Positions 55,254-64,000 of a stretch of 64,000 bases of DNA are shown here, piece after piece. The position numbers and the translations under genes were made by a program. Within the stretch, counting starts at the first letter, position 1, and every line of letters begins with the position of its first letter. Origin of the DNA: Panorpa germanica (taxonomy: Eukaryota > Arthropoda > Insecta > Mecoptera > Panorpidae); assembly GCA_963678705.1 (NCBI GenBank), contig OY783223.1, forward strand, positions 6,914,721 to 6,978,720, written 5' to 3'. The notes beneath the pieces were generated by a model. The model was not told where the DNA came from and searched no databases. It saw only the letters and a list, made by a program, of their open reading frames with translations.

Positions 55254-56525
55254 ATGATATACTATATCGTTGTCTTTTTATTGATGGAGATCTTAAGTTC
55301 CCTTGCTTTGAATAATGGCTTGGCTTTAACGCCCCCGATGGGGTGGATGTCTTGGGAAAGATTCCGTTGTAACATCGACTGTACCCTAGATAATGACAAC
55401 TGCATCAGTGAAAATCTCTTCCTCACAATGTCTGAAATAATCTCTGAAGAAGGCTACGCAGAAGTTGGCTACGAATATGTAATCATAGACGACTGCTGGT
55501 TGGAAAGTAGGAGATATAATGGAAGATTAAAACCCGATATCAAGAGATTTCCAAGCGGTATTAAGTCTCTTTCTGATTTTATCCATGGTAAAGGGCTTAA
55601 GATTGGTATCTATGAAGATATTGGGAACTTCACATGTGCAGGATATCCTGGATCCTTCGGTTTTATGGAAGAAGATACTTTACAGTTCGCTAGCTGGGGT
55701 ATCGATTACGTTAAAATCGACGGGTGCTTCGCTAGTCCCGCTGAAATGGATGAACTCTACCAAAAATTTGGCGGCTTACTGAATAGAACAGGTAGACCAA
55801 TCGTCTACAGCTGCAGTTGGCCGTCTTACCAAGTTGACGAAGGAATGAAACCAAATTATTCTTTAATCTCAGAAAATTGTAATCTTTGGCGGAATGGTGT
55901 CGATATTGAAGATTCCTGGACATCTGTCCAAGCGATTATCGATTCCTTTGCAAGTACACAGGATCTTATTGTTCCTTACGCAGGTCCAGGTAAATGGAAC
56001 GATCCAGATATGTTGATTATAGGAAATTTTGGATTAAGTTACGATCAATGTAAAATACAATTTGCATTATGGGCAATTTTGGCAGCTCCTTTAATAATGT
56101 CTGTAGATTTAAGAACAATTCGTCCTGAATTTAAAGAAATTTTGTTAAATAAAAGGATTATTGATGTTGATCAGGATATGTTGGGAATCCAAGGAAGAAG
56201 AATTTTTATTAGAAGAGGAATTGAGATATGGTCCAGGCCGATTTCTCCGATGTTTCAATTTTATTATTCGTATGCGATCGCCTTTGTTAATAGAAGAACA
56301 GATGGAACGCCTTCTGAAGTTAGTTCCTCCTTGCAAGATATTGGGTTATCTTCTCCAACGGGATATTCGCTGGAAGATTTATACGATGGAACACATTTTG
56401 GAATTCTACATCCAAATGACAAGGTTAACGTCAAGATTAATCCAACAGGAGTAGTCATTCTGAAAGCTACAGTGCAACCAGACAGACCATATCGAAAAAT
56501 CGATGCAAATTATGATAAAGATTGA
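55254..56525 (+). CDS. Glycoside hydrolase family 27, alpha-N-acetylgalactosaminidase-like (423 aa), intronless
   Basis: ATG 55254 gives a signal peptide (MIYYIVVFLLMEILSSLA, cleavage about residue 18-19) followed by the family start LALTPPMGWMSW. Landmarks: VIIDDCW, GIYEDIGNFTCAGYPG, YVKIDGC with nucleophile D156, WRNGVDIEDSW with acid/base D217 (and R213 four residues before). The specificity loop reads YSCSWPSY with Ser188 and Ser191. In human NAGA the corresponding positions are Ser188 and Ala191; in alpha-galactosidase A they are Glu203 and Leu206. The enzyme should therefore accept GalNAc. WNDPDMLIIGNFGLS follows. Length and numbering match human NAGA. Expected site: secreted (gut lumen) or lysosome. 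The frame has no introns, unlike its neighbours. A poly(A) signal is at 56530. Confidence 0.92.
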   Translation: MIYYIVVFLLMEILSSLALNNGLALTPPMGWMSWERFRCNIDCTLDNDNCISENLFLTMSEIISEEGYAEVGYEYVIIDDCWLESRRYNGRLKPDIKRFPSGIKSLSDFIHGKGLKIGIYEDIGNFTCAGYPGSFGFMEEDTLQFASWGIDYVKIDGCFASPAEMDELYQKFGGLLNRTGRPIVYSCSWPSYQVDEGMKPNYSLISENCNLWRNGVDIEDSWTSVQAIIDSFASTQDLIVPYAGPGKWNDPDMLIIGNFGLSYDQCKIQFALWAILAAPLIMSVDLRTIRPEFKEILLNKRIIDVDQDMLGIQGRRIFIRRGIEIWSRPISPMFQFYYSYAIAFVNRRTDGTPSEVSSSLQDIGLSSPTGYSLEDLYDGTHFGILHPNDKVNVKINPTGVVILKATVQPDRPYRKIDANYDKD

Positions 56526-56529
56526 TCTT

Positions 56530-56535
56530 AATAAA
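56530..56535 (+). promoter_or_regulatory. Poly(A) signal of GH27 gene
   Basis: AATAAA five bases after the stop codon region. A second AATAAA near 56649 may be the one used. Confidence 0.5.
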
Positions 56536-58111
56536 TGTTTAAAATAGGGTAGTTTTCTAACTAACGTAAATGTGTCTACGTCAACCGTTTCTAACTTCCA
56601 ATTTAGATACTGTTATATCATGAAATTAGTAGTGCAAGAATTAGAATTAATAAAACCAGTTTTCTCTATATACAATACAGTTCCTTTCTAAGTACATCTG
56701 CACTTAATAAAGTCGTGGTCGAAAATGACTCAGATCTGTGTTGCCGCTCTCTTCTGACTCATCAACTAGCTCGGTGTACTGTTATTCAATGCCACTGAAA
56801 CACGGTGACGTTATTCTAGGTTCGTACCACGACCTGATTAATGCATTGACTTGAATGTTGTGGCCCGGGGAAGGGGAACGTTTTATAATGAAGCAACAAT
56901 TGTTGTATAACAATTTATTCACTTGAATATTAATTGCAATAGATTAAATAATTATTAATTCATCCTTTCATGATGCATGTTCATAGAATCTAAGCAATGT
57001 TGTTGGGATTTGTCATCCGACTTACTCATTGACTGATGCGAAATTTCCTAGTCTCCTAAATATCGCATAATTTGACTTAGCTTGTAGCGTCGTTATAATA
57101 GCGATGGTTATTGTCACTTCACAGATACGGCAATGGTGGATTCTAATATTATTTGCCTGGAAAGCTTTTATTTGTAGATAGTTGACTGAACTAGGAGTTC
57201 ATAACCGTCTAACTGTTCCTAAAGTGGTGAAGTCTGAAATTTGTGACTGATATTAGTCGGAGTTCCATCCAAGAAGAACAGTATTTTAGCTTATTTAACA
57301 ATAAGCGTTATTTGTAGCGTAAAATACATTTGTACAATGAGGACAAAACCTTAGCATGACTAAATTAAAACTAGATAACTGGAACGAAACATATTTGTAT
57401 ACGTAGTATATTTCCGACGAACTATTAACCAAAAATAAATACGAAATTATATTTGTTTGCAGAACTTTTCGATTATAACTTTTGTAATACGTATTTCATA
57501 CTCGTAGGCGAAGCGTATTTTGCGGTTCAGCAATTTCAGTATGAATTTACAGTTGAACTAACAGGTGCTGGCAAACCAGGAAATAAATTATGCAAGCATA
57601 TCAAATAATTTATCTGTTTCTAAAGTTGAAATTTTCACAATTGTTGATTGTCATGATTGTATTATTATATATATTCTATTTGTACATATCGGAAATAAGC
57701 TGACGTCACAAAAAAACAGACAAAATGTAATCAAAATGTGTCGTACACACTGGTGCGACACTAATAAAATACTTATGCTATTTTTTTAAATTCTTGGTAG
57801 TATTTTTATGAAACAAAAATGTTTCAATCCTTGTGCGGTACTTGTAAAAGGATTGCGATCTTTAATGTTATCTCTAAACATATTTTTTTCTAAAGCAAGT
57901 TGAAGAAATTCGTTCCAAATATCAAAGTTTCCGACGTATTAAGTTGCATGTCGCACTAGTGTGGACGTGTTGTACAACTTCTTCCAACAAATGTTGGATG
58001 TCGCATGTTTAAGTCGCACGTATGTGTATGATCCTTAAGAGAGAGGGAAGAGGGTTATTTGTAACACCAATTTTTCTGTTTCATTAATTTTTTTTTTGTT
58101 TTCTTTTGCAG
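56536..58111. other. Intergenic region between GH27 and the 58.1 kb exon
   Basis: No exon was recognised. It contains the repeat at 57735-57970. The 58085-58111 polypyrimidine tract (TTTTTTTTTGTTTTCTTTTG) ends in CAG, an acceptor for the next exon. Confidence 0.5.
57735..57970. repeat. Inverted-repeat pair, related to 40.2 kb
   Basis: CGTACACACTGGTGCGACA at 57742 is mirrored, with about 16 of 19 matches, by TGTCGCACTAGTGTGGACG at 57949-57967. The left half matches 40170-40270. It is likely an old small element. Confidence 0.55.
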
Positions 58112-58637
58112 ATTTCCAGCGTAAACAAAATTAATACACATCTTGATAATTTACTAAAGTAAAACTAAAAACTGTATGCACTGATATGAAAGAAATAATT
58201 AAAAGTTAATCCTTAATATCCGACAAATGCTCATAATTGCAATAACTATAAAAGTAATTAAAAGAGTAAATTAATTAGTTATTAAAAAAATTAGAAACAA
58301 GAAAAAAAAGATTTTAGTAAAAAAAATTAATTAAATATTCGATTTATATCTTTAGTTAAGGAAAGATAATAATTGTGATAATAAAATATCTTTAATTTTA
58401 AATAATTTCAAATAATTCATAAAACTGGAAAACTCAAAATCAGTTCCCTCTCTGAGAATGTCTCGAAAGAGAGCTCGAGAGGTTGATTCCAAACAAAATT
58501 CTATCAAAGTCAGTTCAGCCCAAGTGGTCAAATCAAAAAACGTGGCGGTACCAAATTCATTATCCATCTCCAATGATTCCGGGGAAGGATCTTCATCCGG
58601 AGCTTCGTCTTCCAAGAATGACTTTATGCCGAGTATG
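58112..58637 (+). CDS. First coding exon of a gene that leaves the window
   Basis: Strong acceptor at 58111; exon 58112-58637; donor AGTATG/GTAAGTT. ATG 58458 opens 60 codons in phase 0: MSRKRAREVDSKQNS..., a basic RKRAR nuclear-localisation-like start, then Ser-rich (SISNDSGEGSSSGASSS). The family was not recognised. It is probably a nuclear protein. No downstream exon was found up to 64000, so the following intron exceeds 5 kb. Confidence 0.6.
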
Positions 58638-58689
58638 GTAAGTTAAAAACCTCTTCTTAAATTTATCTAGAGCTCTTATCTAAGTTTAA

Positions 58690-58820
58690 GGTATTTTGAG
58701 GATTGTTTTTTTATAATAATAATAATAAAACGATGTTTTAACTTTTTAGACTTATTATTACACTTATTCTACATACAAAAAAACTTTTTTTAAATTTAAA
58801 AATATTGTTAAATATGTTAC
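58690..58820. repeat. Dispersed repeat shared with 4.1 kb
   Basis: TTTTGAGGATTGTTTTTTTA and TTATTCTACATACAAAAAAA match 4105-4205. It immediately precedes the family 3 element. Confidence 0.6.
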
Positions 58821-58827
58821 AATGCAA

Positions 58828-59547
58828 AAAGTTTATCTCTCGGTAATATGAAATGCAAAATACGAAGAACATGAGGGACGAGCAAATATTGGGACTGTAC
58901 CTTTGAATTTAATTTTTCAATTACCTATTAAACTGCTTTTTGCTTGTTAAAATGATTTTTTATGCATATAATAGTTTAATAAATTAAAAATTACCTATAA
59001 TTAATATCAAATTTATATTAATTCAATTTAAATACAAATTTTGAAAAAGGAATAATAAATTTTGCAACGCTGCAAATTTACGTGTGTTGACGCATGCGTG
59101 ATTTGGTTCTTTGACCAATAAATTGTTACATTTTATATAACATTTATTTCGATTTTGAATTTCCCGCTCAAATTGGCATTTGCAACGTTGCCGGCTTATA
59201 ACCTACACTTACTGTTTCTTACTGGTTTTATTTAAATATTTTCGTAAATAGGTATCCTTTTGATAATTTTCTTTTTGCAATAGTTACAGAAAAGATTCTT
59301 TTATATACACCTAGTTTTTGAAAGCCGTGTCACCATTTTTCATAGTTAAAAGTTATATTATGTGGTGAAATTGAGATAAAAATTATGATTTGTATGGAAA
59401 ATGACTATTTTTAATCATGTATAAAAAGAAAACTATGAACCCTAGGTCTCTAAAATTTTGAAACAGCATGTATTTTAACTATTTGTATCGACCCTCCAAA
59501 TTTCACAACGTTTTCATCATTTACGTTAACGTCCTGTACCTCCTTAA
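58828..59547 (-). mobile_element. MITE family 3, truncated inverted copy
   Basis: Ends ACGTCCTGTACCTCC followed by TTAA (59544-59547), the inverted left end of the 8654-9405 element. The opposite end lacks the terminal repeat. Internal similarity is close over about 700 bp. Confidence 0.8.
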
Positions 59548-60155
59548 AGAGATATTACAAATGTTATCAAGATGGAGATGAAAACTATCAAAAATTTAAG
59601 CTAGTAAACAAAATATTCGCCATCTAAACACTTTTCCTTCAATTTCTGAGACCTATAACGATACACACCTCTACTAATTATTTCTTCATCTTATACTAAT
59701 ATGCATTTGACATTTAGTTTACATAATATTAAGCATGTAAATGACACCCACGCGTAGTATATACCCCCTTCACCCTGTTCCCTTCCGTGCCTGTCCTTGT
59801 CGTGACGAATAATGACATTATTGATAAAATAATCAAATAACGTCATCGATGTGTTAACGTAGTTAGTATTATGTAAATTAACTAACACTGTTGACATAAA
59901 CAAGATTAATTTTTATTTTTATCTGCTTGTGTTTTTAACTGTGTAACAATACTAATATTTATTTATGGTATTTATGTGCAATAAGATGGTGTGTAATTAA
60001 ATTACCTCGTTGGTTTTATTTTAATGGGATTACAATTCTGTAAGGCCTGTTTCTGTTCGTTACATATTCATATATATGATAATCAGAGCCGAATTAGGGT
60101 TCGCGATGAAAAGTCTCGGCTAACTGAATACCATCTAAAGTAAACTATAAGTGAA

Positions 60156-60210
60156 AATGGGCTTGTGAACCATAAGTTTAGTTACCAGAACCTCAAATAT
60201 CCTACCCTAT
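60156..60210 (-). repeat. MITE family 1 solo end
   Basis: AATGGGCTTGTGAACCATAA followed by TTAGTTACCAGAACCTCAAA; only about 55 bases of the right end remain. Confidence 0.6.
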
Positions 60211-61312
60211 ATTATTATAATATAGGGTTCCAACTGTATGTTTATATTTTTATATGTTTGGTACTGAATTTTGTATGGTAGCCTATTTCGTAGAGAAAAG
60301 ATTCTAAGACTTTTGGCGTCCCCGGATTTTTCCCTGAATTTCCTGGAAATCCGTAATTTTGGAAAAACTGGAAAACAAGTGAGCCCTTTTTTGCTGTATT
60401 ACTTTTAATTCGTACAAGATAGAAAGTTGAAATTTTGCATGTGTATTAAGGTATTCAATGCTGACATATCTCAAAAATTAGAAATTGAAAAAGGGGGGTT
60501 GAAGAAATTCGGGGGCAACCGGTAGGGAACTTTGGAGAAAGTTCATATTCTGGATTCTAGAATAATTAAGTATTATTATTAATAAAAAAAAATTCAAAAT
60601 TTCAAAATTTTATTTGGGGGCAGTATTTGTATATAGGCTAACCTTGGTAACTTATTTACGAATCGAAAAAAAAATCCCAAATTTTGAAAAAAAAGTTGGT
60701 CAAATAACGCATAAATTGAAAATATTTTTTATTTTGATAAATTGAAAAATTATTTTATTATTGTGCGAGTTTATTATTTCAATTTAAAAATAGAATTAAA
60801 TATGAAATGTAATTACGAATTATTTTATTGGATTCAAATCATACACGCCAAAAAGACGGGGCTAAACTTTAGTTTTTTTATAATTTCTTAATTATTAGGC
60901 GAAAGAAACACGAAATAAAAATATTTCCCGGGAATTCCCGACAGCAACTTCTACATGTAAAAGGAAATAAAATACATAAAACAAAAATGCAGTAAAACGC
61001 ATGCCCGTGCGAAAGTTATTGAAAAAATGTATTCTGTATACGTAAATAATTGCATTTCTATATATTGCTGTATCTTGTTAAGCATTTTGTAAATATTCAT
61101 ACATTGTTGATTTGCATTATCAAATGGATATCTCATAATAATATTATCTTCTTAGAATCTTAAATATTGTTATCACTGTATCTGTATAATAATAACAATC
61201 CAAGGTCAACACAAGGACACCTGTGTAAATATACAGATGTTTATATTGTTTTTGTAACCACTTAACAATAATTATTAATAATAATATCTAAAATTTAAAT
61301 AATGATAAATCT

Positions 61313-61927
61313 AATAGGCTTGTGTTCTCATGTTTTAGTGGTCGATTTTTCAATTGTTGATTGAAATTGATGTTAATAAATGTGTATTGGTGTGTCTATT
61401 TTATTAAATATCTAAATATTGACGGAGATATAGCAATTAAAAGTTTAAATTGTAGTTTTAGCGCTAGAGATGGTCGACCATTTGTATGACGTGAAATGCA
61501 TTGTATACGTCAGTTATTTGTTGAGTAGGTCAGTGCTGTGGTAATGTTTTGTAGCTGTTGGTAGTCAAATATCAAGTCAAATCAAAGAATAATAAGTTTT
61601 TATTTTATTTAACCCTGCTAAGGCAGACATAATATTGAAATTCTATTGTTCCTTGAAATAGCTGTAAATAATATTTGATATTTTGATATATAAATACATA
61701 TAGCAGAGATTTATGAGCTGTAAGGTTGGTAACCTTACACAAGGATTGTGATGTCACATGCATTTGGAATGTTGTACAACGTTGAATCCCTTTAATAATT
61801 AAGGAGACAAAATGACTTTTTTAAATTGTCAATATCTCCTAAAAATAATTGGACATTTGAAGTTAATCAACTTTATCAATATATAGGACACTTTTATAAA
61901 AATTAAGACATAGGCCACAAGCCGATT
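61313..61927 (+). mobile_element. MITE family 1, near-complete copy
   Basis: Forward orientation, AATAGGCTTGTGTTC to GGCCACAAGCCGATT; both ends carry one to two changes, suggesting an older copy. Confidence 0.85.
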
Positions 61928-61989
61928 TTAACGATTTATATGTAATACAATTACTTTTTTATAAAAAATAATAACAGGCTTTAATTATT

Positions 61990-62175
61990 GGTGAATAACT
62001 CCCTTTATTTTAGGAGATATTAACAATTAAAAAAGTAATTTTGTTTCTTTAATTATTAAAGGGATTTAACGTTATAGAAAATTCCAATGAATGATACCTG
62101 ACATCCGACGATTTACCATCTCTTTTATACAACAGAAACTCCTACAAGTATGTGTGTGATACGTCATTTACTACT
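61990..62175 (-). repeat. MITE family 1 fragment
   Basis: GAATAACTCCCTTTATTTTA, TTTCTTTAATTATTAAAGGG and CATCTCTTTTATACAACAGA match interior parts. The GTGTGATACGTCATTTACTA block is also present at 3952-3972. Confidence 0.6.
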
Positions 62176-62896
62176 AAATTTATTTAAAAAGAAACAACCC
62201 CAAATATTAATATATTTTAAATTATACAAAGTCTCGTTGAACCGTCAGAAACATGCTATTAATTAATTTTCGTATTATAATGGAACACTATACTTGCTCT
62301 AAAAGTTTGGACACCCCTGTTTTAAGTGGTAAACCAAATGGAAAAAATTGATTACATAATTCATATTACGAATAGGTGTTCAGTTATGCAAAAAAAAAGA
62401 TAGACTTTGTTACGTAATTGTCTTTTATTGATGCGATACTCTATTTACGGATTACAAACAAAAACAAAACAAGAAACGCACTGTAGGCCACCGACGATCG
62501 ACGAGGACTAGTCCGCGTGTCTCAGACGTCGTACAATGCCAAGAAATAAAAGGTATTCAAATTATCCAAATGAGTGATCTTAATAAAAAGATAGGGAGAT
62601 AAATATCAAGCTCATACGATTACGCTATTTTTAGCATTTGGGGTCAGTAAATAGATTGAACCTTTCAGTAATTAGTTAATAGTATTTTCAAGTTAATTAA
62701 ACATATTATAAGACTATATTATCAGTTGATTAGTTTAGATTCATAAAATTAGTGAAAGGAAATGTATCGTCAAGTTCATAGAAAAACAAAACAAAAATAT
62801 ACATGAACATAAATTTTCTCAAATATTATAGGCTAATAGAATAGAACACTTTAAAAATGATTGGTCGAAAATATGCTTTAGATGTCTCTTTCTTAT

Positions 62897-63406
62897 CTAA
62901 AGCCTCATTCCCACTCACTGTTTTGATATTTAATTTACTGTTTTTATCTAATATTGTAATCTAGATTTCAGGTTTTCAGAATAGGCATTCCTAGTCACAT
63001 TCGTGTTTTAATTTGAGTTTAGTTAATTTAGTTAACAGTTTGACAGTTCGACAAAATTGAAGGTGAAATAATTAAAATTACTGTTTTTAATAACAATTAG
63101 TAATAGAAATTGTTTTTATTTCTTTATTTTTGACAAACTGACATTAAACTTCTTTTAAATATAAATCCTACTACATTTTGACAGATTGTCACATTTTGGA
63201 GGTTATAATATAATATTGTTTTTCTTAATTTAATATTTTTAATTTAAAACATTGGACCTAAGGTTCTAAAAAAACTAAGAAAATTTAAAAAATAAATTGA
63301 ATTAAAAATGGTACTGTGAATGACTACGCGTATTGCTATATGCTAAACAATTTAAATTAAATACAAAATTAAATTAAAGCAGTGAGTGGGAAGGATTCTT
63401 AAGGCT
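62897..63406 (+). mobile_element. MITE family 2, copy 3 (about 510 bp)
   Basis: AAAGCCTCATTCCCACTCAC at the left and GTGAGTGGGAAGGATTCTTA at the right; the interior is closely similar to 35828-36357. Confidence 0.85.
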
Positions 63407-63603
63407 ACACTGCGAAATCGCACGGAAATTATTGTTTATATTTTTATTATTATCGCGTTATCTCTTTTGCAGTGCAGTCTTAGTCTAAGGAAGAAGCGTC
63501 TTAAAACATTTTTTCGACCGATGTTTTTATAGTGACCTCAAATATCCAATTATTTTTTAATATGTCACAAAATTATAGAAGATATTACTTTAATCATTAG
63601 AGG

Positions 63604-64000
63604 GGTACTCATTTTTTAGGGGTCGATTTTTCAAATTAATAAATGTATATTGGTGTTTTTATTTTATAAAATATCTAAATGTTGACGGAGATATAGCAAT
63701 TAAAAATTCGAAATGTAGTTTTAGTGGTATATATGTCGGCCATATTTATGACGTAACATGTCTGTACTATTAAGAGTAGGTTAGTTATTTTTTCTATGGT
63801 TTTGTGTTGAATATGCTACGCTCTGTTGTATAAAAGAGATAGCAACTTAGCGGGCGTGATGTCACATGTTTTGGAATGTTCTATAATGTTCAACCACTTT
63901 AGTAATTATTTTTTTAATTGTTAATAACTCCCAACTTGCTTCCAATTTGAGGTTCTAGTAACCAACTTTATGAATATAAAGTACAGGATAAATAAAATAT
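63604..64000 (+). repeat. Degenerate MITE family 1 copy reaching the window end
   Basis: GTACTCATTTTTTAGGGGTC, GTTGACGGAGATATAGCAAT and CCAACTTTATGAATATAAAG follow the family 1 order with many changes and deletions. The left tip is missing and the right tip is cut by the window. Confidence 0.7.

Larger units (their letters stand above)
58638..64000. other. Repeat-rich region, presumed long intron
   Basis: It holds family 5-type AT-rich repeat matching 4.1 kb (58690-58820), MITE family 3 (58828-59547), a family 1 end (60156-60210), a full family 1 copy (61313-61927), a fragment (61990-62175), family 2 (62897-63406) and a degenerate family 1 copy to the window end. No exon was seen. Confidence 0.5.

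Noticed and set aside
1..64000. tRNA or rRNA genes
   Set aside because: I scanned by eye for T-loop GGTTCGAATCC-type motifs and found none with a matching cloverleaf; a tRNA search program would settle it.

Overview
The window is AT-rich nuclear DNA from an insect. Genes have short spliced exons with GT/AG borders, and the intergenic and intronic DNA is full of short inverted-repeat elements. A vertebrate-type cryptochrome (CRY2, absent from Drosophila) next to a two-finger suppressor-of-sable protein fits a non-dipteran insect. The order (beetle, wasp, bug, moth) cannot be fixed from the sequence. No tRNA, rRNA, CRISPR array or viral gene was recognised.

Layout. (1) 2.6-11.7 kb, plus strand: a 12-exon gene for a Su(s)/ZC3H4-type CCCH zinc-finger protein. 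(2) 12.0-16.2 kb, minus strand: an intronless 1392-residue protein with no family I recognise. (3) 16.5-34.5 kb, plus strand: a run of closely spaced genes for cysteine-, proline-, lysine- and serine-rich proteins (17.1, 18.6, 20.3, 23.7, 25.0 and 31.5 kb, plus an orphan exon at 28.9 kb and a doubtful small membrane protein at 16.5 kb). They share CC/CxC motifs, internal repeats, TQT/QTD motifs and, in three cases, an ACAAAATTT motif in the leader. The best guess is a fast-evolving tandem cluster of sperm-tail-like or other structural proteins. This is the most novel part of the window. (4) 36.5-45.4 kb, plus strand: cry2, the light-independent clock repressor type, with 11 coding exons and an in-frame upstream start exon. 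(5) 48.4-50.5 kb: a two-exon gene for an acidic N-terminus protein with a C-terminal hydrophobic anchor. (6) 55.3-56.5 kb: an intronless secreted GH27 glycosidase whose catalytic and specificity residues match alpha-N-acetylgalactosaminidase. (7) 58.1-58.6 kb: the first coding exon of a gene that runs out of the window.

At least five interspersed non-autonomous element families are visible. The commonest (about 0.65 kb, ends AATGGGCTTGTGTCC) has eight near-full copies plus fragments. Others have ends CATTCCCACTCACTG, TTAA+GGAGGTACAGGACGT, CCTTAGAGCATATA, and TGCCGGTTTCACACC. Two oppositely oriented copies of one element sit in introns 3 and 10 of cry2. A 3' remnant of a non-LTR retrotransposon lies at 47.6-48.1 kb.

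The exon models were assembled by eye from reading frame, splice consensus and phase. Phases were checked arithmetically for su(s), cry2, the 20.3, 25.0, 31.5 and 48.4 kb genes. There is no transcript evidence.
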